Shown in pieces: positions 15,818-23,551 of a stretch of 29,782 nucleotides of DNA. The stretch covers positions 1-29,782 of the forward strand of contig DATKCK010000019.1 of assembly GCA_035513215.1 (NCBI GenBank), in the 5' to 3' direction. The stretch is from DATCZB01 sp035513215 (GTDB lineage Bacteria; Pseudomonadota; Gammaproteobacteria; Steroidobacterales; Rariloculaceae). The notes beneath the pieces are model-generated. The model did not search any database, was not told the DNA's origin, and was given only the letters and a program-made list of their open reading frames with translations. Numbering within the stretch: position 1 is the stretch's first letter; every line of letters starts with the position of its first letter. A program made the translations under genes and the position numbers.

Positions 15818-17140
15818 ATGATCCGATCAACCCGAATCCTGGCCTGTCTGATCGCGATCTCGCCGCTTCCGGCGCTCGCAGACGAGGCGCTGCGCGCCGA
15901 CGTCGCGCGCGACTACGAAGCGAATCTTGCCGGCCTCTTCGAGCATTTCCACCGCAATCCCGAGCTCTCGCTCGTCGAGCACGAGACGGCGGCGCGCATG
16001 GCCGCGGAGCTTCGCGCCGCAGGGTTCGAGGTCACCGAAGGCGTCGGCGGCACGGGCGTCGTCGCGATGCTCGAAAACGGCGACGGACCGCGCGTCATGA
16101 TGCGCGCCGACATGGACGGCCTGCCCGTCGCCGAGGAGTCGGGATTGCCCTACGCATCGACGGCTACGCAGGTCGATCCGATCACCGGCGAGCTCGTCGC
16201 CACGATGCACGCCTGCGGTCACGACGTGCATATCACGAGCCTCGTCGGCACGGCGAGGCAGATGGTCGCGCGGCGCGACGAATGGTCCGGCACGCTGATG
16301 CTCGTCGTGCAGCCGGCCGAGGAGCGCGGCCTCGGCGCGCGCGCGATGAAGGAGGACGGGCTCTGGCAGCGCTTCGGGCAACCCGATTACGCGCTCGGCT
16401 TTCACGTCGCGGCCGAGACCGAGGCCGGCAAGATCAATCTGATCGCCGGGCCGACCTATGCCGGCGTCGACACGGTCGACCTTATCGTGCACGGCATCGG
16501 CTCGCACGGCGCAAGCCCGCACCAGGGCAGGGACCCGATCGTGCTCGCGAGCCAGATCGTCATGGCGCTGCAAACGCTAGTCTCGCGCGAGCTCTCGCCG
16601 CGTGCGCCGGGCGTCGTCACGGTCGGATCGTTTCACGCCGGCACGAAGCACAACATCATTTCGGATGAGGCGAGGCTCCAGCTCACGGTCCGCAACACGA
16701 ACGACGAGACGCGCGAGCTGCTGCTCGACGGTATTCGCCGCATCGCCGAGAACATGGGGCGCGCCGCGGGCCTGCCGGAAGATTTGCTGCCCGAGGTCAT
16801 CGTCCTCGAGGAACGCACGCCGCCGGGCTTCACCGATCCGGAGCTCGCCGCAAGGCTCGGCGAGGCCTGGACCGAGGCCTTCGGCGCCGACGCGATCGTC
16901 AGCGAGCCGCCGACCGGCATGGGCGGCGAGGACTTCGCCTTCTACACGATCGATCCGCCGATACCGAGCGTCTTCTGGCGCGTCGGCGGCACGCCGGCCG
17001 CGGACTTCGAGCGCGCCGACGCAGGCGGCCCACCGATCCCGAGCCACCACTCCCCGCTGTTCAAGATCTCGCCACAGCCCTCAATCACGGCCGGCGTCGA
17101 GTCGACCGTGATCGCGCTGCTGGAGCTCATGCCGCGCTGA
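15818..17140 (+). CDS. Exported M20-family amidohydrolase (M20D, hippurate-hydrolase-like)
   Basis: 440 residues from the ATG at 15818, which gives a clean Sec signal peptide (STRILACLIAISPLPALAD). The two-metal site is complete: RADMDGLP, MHACGHDVHIT (Cys and His ligands), QPAEERG (Glu pair), GFHVAA and SHHSPLF near the end. The dimerisation domain starts near GIGSHGASPHQGRDP. M20D enzymes cleave N-acyl or aromatic amide bonds, releasing an amino acid. Export to the periplasm next to an importer's binding-protein gene suggests that it frees the imported compound outside the inner membrane. The frame is open further upstream, but those codons precede the signal peptide. Confidence 0.9.
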   Translation: MIRSTRILACLIAISPLPALADEALRADVARDYEANLAGLFEHFHRNPELSLVEHETAARMAAELRAAGFEVTEGVGGTGVVAMLENGDGPRVMMRADMDGLPVAEESGLPYASTATQVDPITGELVATMHACGHDVHITSLVGTARQMVARRDEWSGTLMLVVQPAEERGLGARAMKEDGLWQRFGQPDYALGFHVAAETEAGKINLIAGPTYAGVDTVDLIVHGIGSHGASPHQGRDPIVLASQIVMALQTLVSRELSPRAPGVVTVGSFHAGTKHNIISDEARLQLTVRNTNDETRELLLDGIRRIAENMGRAAGLPEDLLPEVIVLEERTPPGFTDPELAARLGEAWTEAFGADAIVSEPPTGMGGEDFAFYTIDPPIPSVFWRVGGTPAADFERADAGGPPIPSHHSPLFKISPQPSITAGVESTVIALLELMPR

Positions 17141-17156
17141 GCGGCCCGGATTCACT

Positions 17157-17181
17157 GAATTTGGGGTCAGACCCCAAATTC
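17157..17181. repeat. Perfect 25-nt palindrome between convergent genes
   Basis: GAATTTGGGGTC at 17157-17168, one central A, then GACCCCAAATTC at 17170-17181: two 12-base arms with no mismatch. It lies 16 bases after the M20 stop and 19 bases from the amidase stop. Elements with this GGGGTCAGACCCC core recur between genes in many bacterial genomes (REP-like; from memory). It could act as a two-way transcription stop, but there is no T-run. Confidence 0.8.
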
Positions 17182-17200
17182 CCCACTTGCCGATCAGCTG

Positions 17201-18706
17201 TCAGTCGAGTGGCGGCTGCTGGAACCTCCAGTCGGTCGCCTGCTCGTAAGCGTGGGCCAGCGCGAAGACGGGCAGCTCGCCGAGCGCCGGCCCGCTGATC
17301 TGAAGGCCGATCGGAAGGCCGTCCCGGCTGAGCCCGCAGGGCACGCTGATCGTCGGTATGCCGAAGATGTTGAACGGCGCCGTGTTGCGCACGGTCGACT
17401 CGGCGCCCGTCGCGGTGGCCGGTATCTCGGCGTTCTCGATCAGCGTCGGCATCACGGGCGTCGTCGGCGTGACGATCAGATCGACTTCGTCGAAGACGCT
17501 TCGTATGGCGCGCCTTGCAAGCTCGAGCTCACGCCGGGCGTTTATGTAGTCCACCGCCGAAAAGCTTCCTGCCGCGATGATGCGCTCGAGCGTCGCCGGA
17601 TTGTAGAGCGCGCGATTGGCTGGATTGCTCAGGTATTGCTCGTGCCACGCGTAGGCCTCCGCGAGAAGAACCGGGAAGTCGGATGCCGGCGGCAGGTCGA
17701 CGTTGCGCGTTCCGCCCGACAACCCGCGTATGACGTCGACGGCCGCGCGCGTCGCGCGCTCGATATCGGGATCGAGCGATTCGAACCAGAAACCTCTCGG
17801 CAAGCCGATACGAAGCGCGCCGACGCTGTCGTTCAGCGCCTGGACCGGGTCCGGCAGATCCGTTGCGATCGAGACCGGGTCGAGCGCATCGAAACCGGCG
17901 ATTGCGGCCATGACGGCGGCCGCATCGCCGACTGTCCGGGTCAGCGGCCCGACGTGATCGAGGGACTCCGAGATCGGCACGATGCCGCGGATGCTGGCGA
18001 GGCCGTGCGTCGCCTTCAGGCCGACGACGCCGCAGTAGGCCGCGGGCAGCCGGATCGACGCCAGCGTGTCGGTGCCGAGCGCCGCCGCGCACAGGCGCGC
18101 CGCGACGGCCGCCGCCGACCCGCCCGACGATCCGCCGGGAATGTAGTCGAGATTCCAGGGATTGCGGACCGGACCGTAGTGCGTGATCGCCGACGTGCCG
18201 CCGTAGGCGAACTCGTGCAGGTTCAGCTTGCCGAGCAGGACGGCTCCGGCCGCCTTGAGCCGCCGGTAGACCTCGGCATCCTCGGTCGGGACGCGATCGG
18301 CGAATAGTGCGCTCGCGGCCGTTGTCGGTATCCCCGCGGTATCGATGTTGTCCTTCAACGCGATCGGAATGCCGTGCAGCGGGCCGCGCCAGCGCCCGTT
18401 CTCGATCTCGTTGCCCAGGCGCTGTGCCTGCTCGAGCGCGAGCCCGGGCGTCACCGTGATATAGGCATTGATGCTCTCGTTGAAGTTCTCGATACGTTCG
18501 AGATAGGCGAGCGTCAGATCGACGGGCGACAGCGCGCCCGAGCGGATCAGCCCCGATGCCTCGAGAATCGAGAGTGCTGTCGGATCCGAAGTTTGGGCAA
18601 AAGTCCTGACCCCGGACGTTGCGAACGTTAAAGCCGCACCGGCGAGAAACTGTCGGCGAGACGTTTGCGCTGGTGACCCCATGCTGACCCCCCCGAAACT
18701 GTCCAT
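17201..18706 (-). CDS. Amidase-signature family hydrolase with Tat signal
   Basis: 501 residues. A twin-arginine signal (SRRQFLAGAALTFATSG) at residues 16-32 directs export. The amidase-signature triad is present: Lys118 in GIPIALKDNIDT, the Ser pair in GGSSGGSAAA (193-194) and Ser217 in GTDTLASIRLPAAYCG. The usual GTDTGGSIR is here GTDTLASIR, so the two glycines before the nucleophile are replaced. The family hydrolyses carboxamides to acid and ammonia. It is the last gene of the minus-strand Liv operon, 15 bases after livF. An ATG at residue 9 (position 18682), preceded by GGGGGGG, is an equally good start. Confidence 0.9.
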   Translation of the reverse strand: MDSFGGVSMGSPAQTSRRQFLAGAALTFATSGVRTFAQTSDPTALSILEASGLIRSGALSPVDLTLAYLERIENFNESINAYITVTPGLALEQAQRLGNEIENGRWRGPLHGIPIALKDNIDTAGIPTTAASALFADRVPTEDAEVYRRLKAAGAVLLGKLNLHEFAYGGTSAITHYGPVRNPWNLDYIPGGSSGGSAAAVAARLCAAALGTDTLASIRLPAAYCGVVGLKATHGLASIRGIVPISESLDHVGPLTRTVGDAAAVMAAIAGFDALDPVSIATDLPDPVQALNDSVGALRIGLPRGFWFESLDPDIERATRAAVDVIRGLSGGTRNVDLPPASDFPVLLAEAYAWHEQYLSNPANRALYNPATLERIIAAGSFSAVDYINARRELELARRAIRSVFDEVDLIVTPTTPVMPTLIENAEIPATATGAESTVRNTAPFNIFGIPTISVPCGLSRDGLPIGLQISGPALGELPVFALAHAYEQATDWRFQQPPLD

Positions 18707-18721
18707 CGGGATTCTAGCCGA

Positions 18722-19429
18722 CTACATCCCGAGATACGCCTGCCGAATCCGGTCATCGTCCCTGAGCGGCCCGGTCGCGCCTTCGAGCACGACTCTGCCC
18801 GTCTCGAGGACGTAGGCGCGGCTCGCGAAATGCAGCGCTTCGGCGACGCGCTGTTCGACGAGCAGTACGCCGATCCGGCCCTCGCGGTGTATCTCGACGA
18901 TGCGCTCGAAGATCGCGTCGGCCACGGCCGGCGCGAGCCCCATCGACGGCTCGTCGAGCAGCAGCAGCTTCGGCGCCGAGGCAAGGCCCCGCGCGATGGC
19001 GAGCATTTGCTGCTCGCCGCCGGACAGGGTCCCGGCGGCCTGCTGCCGGCGCTCGGCGAGCACCGGAAACCAGGCGAGGATTCGCTCCTCGTTCTCGCGC
19101 CAGGCGCGGCGTCCGGCCTCGGTCTCGGCGCCGATCAGGAGATTCTCGGCAACGCTGAGCGACGGGAACACCTGCCGGCCCTCGGGAACGTGCGCGATGC
19201 CGAGATGCGGCCGCCGCGACGGTTCCGTCGAGAGCAGGTCGGCACCCTCGAATCGCATGGTTCCATGCGTGACCGCGACGGTCCCCGAGATCGCCTTGAA
19301 CAGCGTGCTCTTGCCGGCGCCGTTCGGTCCGACGACGGCGACGAACTCGCCGCGCCCGACACGGATCGAGACGCCGTGCAGCACGCCGTGCTCGCCGTAA
19401 GCGGCATGGATCCGCTCAAGCTCGAGCAT
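18722..19429 (-). CDS. livF: Branched-chain amino acid-type ABC transporter ATP-binding protein (LivF-like)
   Basis: 235 residues, a single ABC ATPase domain. Walker A is GPNGAGKST (34-42), the signature LSGGEQ (135-140), Walker B LLLLDEPSMGLAP (from 155), and the switch region reads VLLVEQRVAEAL with Gln in place of His, as is normal for LivF. It powers uptake together with the LivG part of the fusion gene. Its first 14 bases overlap the end of that gene, so the two are translationally coupled. Confidence 0.92.
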   Translation of the reverse strand: MLELERIHAAYGEHGVLHGVSIRVGRGEFVAVVGPNGAGKSTLFKAISGTVAVTHGTMRFEGADLLSTEPSRRPHLGIAHVPEGRQVFPSLSVAENLLIGAETEAGRRAWRENEERILAWFPVLAERRQQAAGTLSGGEQQMLAIARGLASAPKLLLLDEPSMGLAPAVADAIFERIVEIHREGRIGVLLVEQRVAEALHFASRAYVLETGRVVLEGATGPLRDDDRIRQAYLGM

Positions 19430-21185
19430 CGTCGAGCCACTTTCTGCCGAGATAGGCCTCGATGACGGCCGGGTTCCGCGTGATCTCGTCGGGGCTGCCG
19501 GTCGCGAGCACGCGTCCGTGATCGAGCACGACGAATCGGTCGACGAGCCGGACCATGGCCTTCATCGTGTGCTCGATGATGACGAGCGTGATGCCTAGAC
19601 CCGCGAGTCGGCGCAACAGTTCCATCAGCTCGGCCGTCTCGGCCCCCGTCAGCCCCGCGAAGACCTCGTCGAGCAGCAGGATCTCCGGCCGCGTCGCGAG
19701 CGCCCGGGCGATCTCCATGCGCCTCAGATTCCGGTTGCTCGCGCCGCCGGCAACGTGACCCGCGGACTCGCCGAGGCCCACGACCGCGAGCGCGTCGCGA
19801 GCCGTTCGGCGGGCCTCGTCGAGCGACGCCGCATGGACATAGGCGCCGATGATCACGTTGTCGGCGATCGACATGCGCGCGAAAGGCTTGACGACCTGAA
19901 AGGTTCTGCCGAGCCCGAGCGCACAGATGCGGTTCGGCCGCTTGTGGCTGATTCTCGTGCCGGCGAGCAGGACCTCGCCCCGGTCCGGTCTGATGAATCC
20001 GTTGATCAGATTGAACAGCGTCGTCTTGCCGGCGCCGTTCGGCCCGATGATGCCGAGAATCTCGCCGCGGCGAACCTCGAGGCTGACGTCATCGACGGCC
20101 CTGAGGCCGCCGAAAGTCTTGTTCAGGTTCTTCACCTCGAGCAGCCGGCTGCCTTCGCGTTCGATCCTGAAGCGGGCGCTCGCCGCCTCGGCGGATTCCG
20201 TCACCGCGAGTGTGGCGGTGTCCGCGATGAGTCCCTTGCGAGCGAGCAGGTCGCGCAGCTTCCAGAAGACGCCCTCGGGAGCGAGCAGAATGACGGCGAT
20301 GATCGCAATGCCGTAGACGACGCCCTGAAGTCCCGGCAGCTCGGCGCCGAATCGGGCATCGAGCCAGGCCGAGAGCGGCACGAGCGTCACGGCGCCGATG
20401 ACGGCGCCCCAGGGCGTGGCGACGCCGCCGAACATGACGACGATCAATGCCTGCGCCGAGACGAGCACGCCGAAGACGGATAGCGGCGTCACGATGAGCT
20501 GCACGACGGCATAGAAACCGCCGATCGCCGCGGCCATCCCGCCCGACAGCGCAATCGCGCGAAGCTTCCACTCGAGCGCGCCGATGCCGGACGCTTCGGC
20601 CGCAATCTCGTCCTGCTTGATCGCCGTCAGCGACATGCCGTAGCGCGAGTGCTCGAGGACGCGGGTGACGCCCATCGCGAGCAGCACGAAGGCGAGCCCG
20701 ATGAAGATATAGACGCGGCCGCTCTCGAACTGCATGAACGCGGCCGGCGATTCGCGCTCCATCGGTATCGCGACTTCCTGATGGCCGAGCCATTCGAAGA
20801 CGTAGAGTAGCGCGAGCGGGTAGGCGAGCATCGCGAGCGCAAAGTAATGGCCGCGCAGCCGAAACGTCGGAACGCCGACGATCAACCCTGCGAGGCTGCC
20901 GAGCACGCCCGCAATCGGTATTCCGATCCACGGCGTCAAGCCCCAGGCGACCTGAGCCAGGACCACGAAGTAGGCGCCGAGACCGAAGAAGGCCGCATGG
21001 CCGAAGGAGATCAGGCCGCTGTAGCCGCAGAGCAGGTTCCAGGCCATGCCGACGACGGCCCAGACGAGCACGTTGGTCATGATGAGCTGGTAGTAGGAGT
21101 TGTCGACGACGAGCGCAAGCGAGGCGTAGGCGAGGCCGAAGGCGAGAATCCACGGCCAGTGCTTCGGCGCCTCGGTCGCGAACAT
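19416..21185 (-). CDS. Fused ABC permease and ATP-binding protein (LivM-LivG)
   Basis: 589 residues in two parts. Residues 1-310 are a LivM-type permease with GLISFGHAAFFGLGAYF, GHYFALAMLAYPLALL and VVMFGGVATPWGAVIGA. After a linker (about 315-347) comes a LivG-type ATPase with Walker A GPNGAGKTT (381-389), Walker B ILLLDE (502-507) and H-loop IIEHT with His539. The ABC signature is degenerate: GASNRNLRRMEIARAL replaces LSGGQ. Similar drift is seen in other LivG proteins, so it need not mean loss of function. The fusion fixes one permease to one ATPase. It lies four bases after livH. Confidence 0.92.
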   Translation of the reverse strand: MFATEAPKHWPWILAFGLAYASLALVVDNSYYQLIMTNVLVWAVVGMAWNLLCGYSGLISFGHAAFFGLGAYFVVLAQVAWGLTPWIGIPIAGVLGSLAGLIVGVPTFRLRGHYFALAMLAYPLALLYVFEWLGHQEVAIPMERESPAAFMQFESGRVYIFIGLAFVLLAMGVTRVLEHSRYGMSLTAIKQDEIAAEASGIGALEWKLRAIALSGGMAAAIGGFYAVVQLIVTPLSVFGVLVSAQALIVVMFGGVATPWGAVIGAVTLVPLSAWLDARFGAELPGLQGVVYGIAIIAVILLAPEGVFWKLRDLLARKGLIADTATLAVTESAEAASARFRIEREGSRLLEVKNLNKTFGGLRAVDDVSLEVRRGEILGIIGPNGAGKTTLFNLINGFIRPDRGEVLLAGTRISHKRPNRICALGLGRTFQVVKPFARMSIADNVIIGAYVHAASLDEARRTARDALAVVGLGESAGHVAGGASNRNLRRMEIARALATRPEILLLDEVFAGLTGAETAELMELLRRLAGLGITLVIIEHTMKAMVRLVDRFVVLDHGRVLATGSPDEITRNPAVIEAYLGRKWLDDARA

Positions 21186-21189
21186 CGCT

Positions 21190-22149
21190 TCAGGCTCTTC
21201 GCGCGGCCTTGCCGAACAGGCCCTGGGGCCTGAGCAGCACGATGATCAGAAAGCAGACGAAGATCGACGTGTTCTGAAGCTGGGTCGGAAGCACGAGCGG
21301 CGACAGCTCGCGCACGAGCCCGATGATGAGGCCGCCCAAGAAGGCGCCGCCGAGACTGCCGAGCCCGCCGAGCACGACGCCGGCATACATGACGATCACG
21401 TACTCGATGCCGATGTGCGGCTGAAACGGGTTGGTGGAGGCGAGCAGGCCGCCGCCGATCGCCGTGATGCCGACGCCGAGACCGAACGCGATCCGGTAGG
21501 CGCGGTCGACGTCGATCCCCATGTAGACGGCGGCCTCGGGGTTGTCGGCGGCCGCGCGCAGCGACCTGCCGAGCCGCGATCTACCCATCACGACGAGGAA
21601 GGCCGCGACGACGGCGAGCGCGACGAGCGCCGCGAAGGACTGCGCCTGATTGACGAAGATCAGGATCTCTTCGCCCCGGAGCGGCCCGACGATCCACGGC
21701 GTCGACGATAGCGGCGTCGAGATCGAGACCGGTGCCGATCCGAACCAGGCCTGGGCGCCGTTGGCCAGGACGAGCGAGATGCCGAGCGTCAGAATCAGCT
21801 GCGCGTAATGGCCTTCGGAATCGAGCCGCGCCGAGCTCGTGCCCGTGACGCGGCTGATCAGCGTCTTGTGTCCGACGAGGCCGAGCAGGAACACGACGGG
21901 GCCGGCAACGAGCGCCGCGGCATACGGCGCGATGAGCTCGGGAAAGAATGAGAAGCCGGTGGCGATGCCGAAGCAGTACCACGCGACATACATGCCGAGC
22001 ATCATGAATTCGCCCTGGGCGAAGTTGATGACGCGCATGACGCCGAAAATCAGCGAAAGGCCGGCGCACATGAGCCCGTAGATGACGCCCGTCAGAATGC
22101 CGGCAGTCAGTAGCTGCAGAAAGTTCTCGACGTGCTGCGCCGTGCTCAT
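21190..22149 (-). CDS. livH: ABC transporter permease (LivH-like)
   Basis: 319 residues with about eight membrane helices. The LivH pattern is clear: GVIYGLMCAGLSLIFGVMRV followed by INFAQGEFMMLGMY near the N-terminus, and MYAGVVLGGLGSLGGAFLGG followed by LVLLRPQGLFG-like VLLRPQGLFGKAARRA at the end. It forms the channel with the LivM part of the neighbouring fusion. It is 12 bases downstream of the dehydrogenase gene and four upstream of the fusion gene. Confidence 0.93.
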   Translation of the reverse strand: MSTAQHVENFLQLLTAGILTGVIYGLMCAGLSLIFGVMRVINFAQGEFMMLGMYVAWYCFGIATGFSFFPELIAPYAAALVAGPVVFLLGLVGHKTLISRVTGTSSARLDSEGHYAQLILTLGISLVLANGAQAWFGSAPVSISTPLSSTPWIVGPLRGEEILIFVNQAQSFAALVALAVVAAFLVVMGRSRLGRSLRAAADNPEAAVYMGIDVDRAYRIAFGLGVGITAIGGGLLASTNPFQPHIGIEYVIVMYAGVVLGGLGSLGGAFLGGLIIGLVRELSPLVLPTQLQNTSIFVCFLIIVLLRPQGLFGKAARRA

Positions 22150-22161
22150 CGGCTGGCAGGC

Positions 22162-23055
22162 TCAGTCCCTGATTTCGACGCCGGCCCACTCCTCGACGAC
22201 GCGCGCGATCGACGTGAAATCGGAATCGGCGCCGAACTTCGCCTTGGTCACGGCCAACATCTGGAGCACGGCGGCGCCGGCAACCATCGGCACGCCGAGT
22301 TCGTCGGCTTCCTGGAGGCAGAGGCGAACGTCCTTGTAGGAAAGACCGGTTGCGAAACCGAAATCGAAGCTGCGCGGGATGACGGCGCGCGGAAACTTGT
22401 CCTGAGTCGCGCTGTTGCGCCCGCTGCCCGAGTTGATGATCTCGCACATCTGGCTCGGCTTGAGCCCGGCCTTGACGCCCATCGTGATCGCCTCCGACGA
22501 GAGGACGATCGCGGCCGCCGCGAGCAGGTTGTTGGCGAGCTTCATGATCTGACCCTGCCCCGGACGATCGCCGACATAAAACACCTTGCCGAACACACCG
22601 AGCGCCGATTCGACGAGATCGAACACGGGCCTCGATCCCGACACCATGACTGCGAGCGTCCCGTCGCTCGCCCCCTTCAGGCCGCCGCTGACGGGGGCAT
22701 CGAGGTAGTCGACGCCGGCCTGGCCGAGCTCGGCCGCCACGCGGCGCGCGACTTTCGGACCCGTCGTCGAGCAATCGACGACGTGCTTGACGCTGCTGCC
22801 GTCCTGCACGCCGGCCGGGCCGAGGCAGACGGTCTCGACGACGTCCGGCGTCGGCAGGCTCAGGAATGCCGTCTTCGTCCTGGAGCAGACCTCGGCTGCG
22901 GAATTCGCGGGCGTTGCACCCGCCGCCGTGAGTGCTTCGACGGCGGCCTGGGATGCGTCGTAAACCGTCAATGAATAGCCTGCGTCGAGCAGGCGCTGCG
23001 CCATCCTTCCTCCCATGCGGCCGACGCCGATGAATCCGTAATCCGTGTTCGTCAC
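22162..23055 (-). CDS. NAD(P)-dependent beta-hydroxyacid dehydrogenase (3-hydroxyisobutyrate dehydrogenase-like)
   Basis: 297 residues. The Rossmann motif GFIGVGRMGGRMA is at the N-terminus, the substrate-binding loop DAPVSGGLKGASDGTLAVMV around 119-138, and catalytic Lys172 in GQIMKLANNLLAAAA. This is the 3-hydroxyisobutyrate / tartronate semialdehyde reductase family; the exact hydroxyacid is unknown. It lies 13 bases after the VOC gene and just ahead of the importer genes, so its product probably acts on the imported compound or a breakdown product of it. Confidence 0.9.
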   Translation of the reverse strand: MTNTDYGFIGVGRMGGRMAQRLLDAGYSLTVYDASQAAVEALTAAGATPANSAAEVCSRTKTAFLSLPTPDVVETVCLGPAGVQDGSSVKHVVDCSTTGPKVARRVAAELGQAGVDYLDAPVSGGLKGASDGTLAVMVSGSRPVFDLVESALGVFGKVFYVGDRPGQGQIMKLANNLLAAAAIVLSSEAITMGVKAGLKPSQMCEIINSGSGRNSATQDKFPRAVIPRSFDFGFATGLSYKDVRLCLQEADELGVPMVAGAAVLQMLAVTKAKFGADSDFTSIARVVEEWAGVEIRD

Positions 23056-23068
23056 TCGTTGTTCCTCT

Positions 23069-23473
23069 TCAATCGCGAAAGTTGAGCTCGAGCGTCACGG
23101 CGTTCGGGTCCTGAACGAATATCTGCTTGAGCCCGATATCGCGAATATCGTTTTGCCTGTAGCGCAGACCTTCGGCCTCGAGTCGCTCGACCGTTGCCTC
23201 GAAGTCCGTGGCATTGAAGGCGATATGATCGATCGCGCCGGTATCGACTGTTTGCTGCGGCACGGGCGTGCCGACGCGCGCCTTGTAGTCGGTGTAGCTT
23301 TGCCTGTCGGCCAGATGCAGGCAGGCAACGTCGCCTGTATACAGCCAGTAGCCGGCAAAGCCGAGGTCGGGACGGAAGCCCTCGACGAGCCCGAGGATGT
23401 TGCAATAGAAGTCTCTGGTCTCTTCCAGCGCGTCGCTGACGACCAGATAGTGCTCGAGTCTGGTTACCGGCAT
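23069..23473 (-). CDS. VOC (glyoxalase/dioxygenase) family protein
   Basis: 134 residues from an ATG at 23473; the frame continues upstream but has no recognisable coding content there. One vicinal-oxygen-chelate domain: LEHYLVVSDALEETRDFYCN, GYWLYTGDVACLHLAD, DTGAIDHIAFNATDFEATVE and DPNAVTLELNF. Metal ligands are probably His8, the His in IDHIAF and the Glu in TLELNF. Such domains occur in glyoxalases, extradiol dioxygenases and resistance proteins. It is the first gene of the six-gene minus-strand operon and diverges from the amidohydrolase gene, so a role in the same catabolic route is likely. Confidence 0.88.
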   Translation of the reverse strand: MPVTRLEHYLVVSDALEETRDFYCNILGLVEGFRPDLGFAGYWLYTGDVACLHLADRQSYTDYKARVGTPVPQQTVDTGAIDHIAFNATDFEATVERLEAEGLRYRQNDIRDIGLKQIFVQDPNAVTLELNFRD

Positions 23474-23551
23474 GCTGCCGCTAAGCCCCTTTGCATTTGC
23501 TGGCGGCAGTCTACATGATAGACGCCGATTGCACGCGCTTAAGATTTCGTC

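Noticed and set aside
13110..15821. A 903-codon open frame on the plus strand
   Set aside because: It runs antisense through the aldehyde dehydrogenase, CMD and substrate-binding genes; its Arg/Asp/Glu-rich composition is the usual mirror of high-GC coding DNA.
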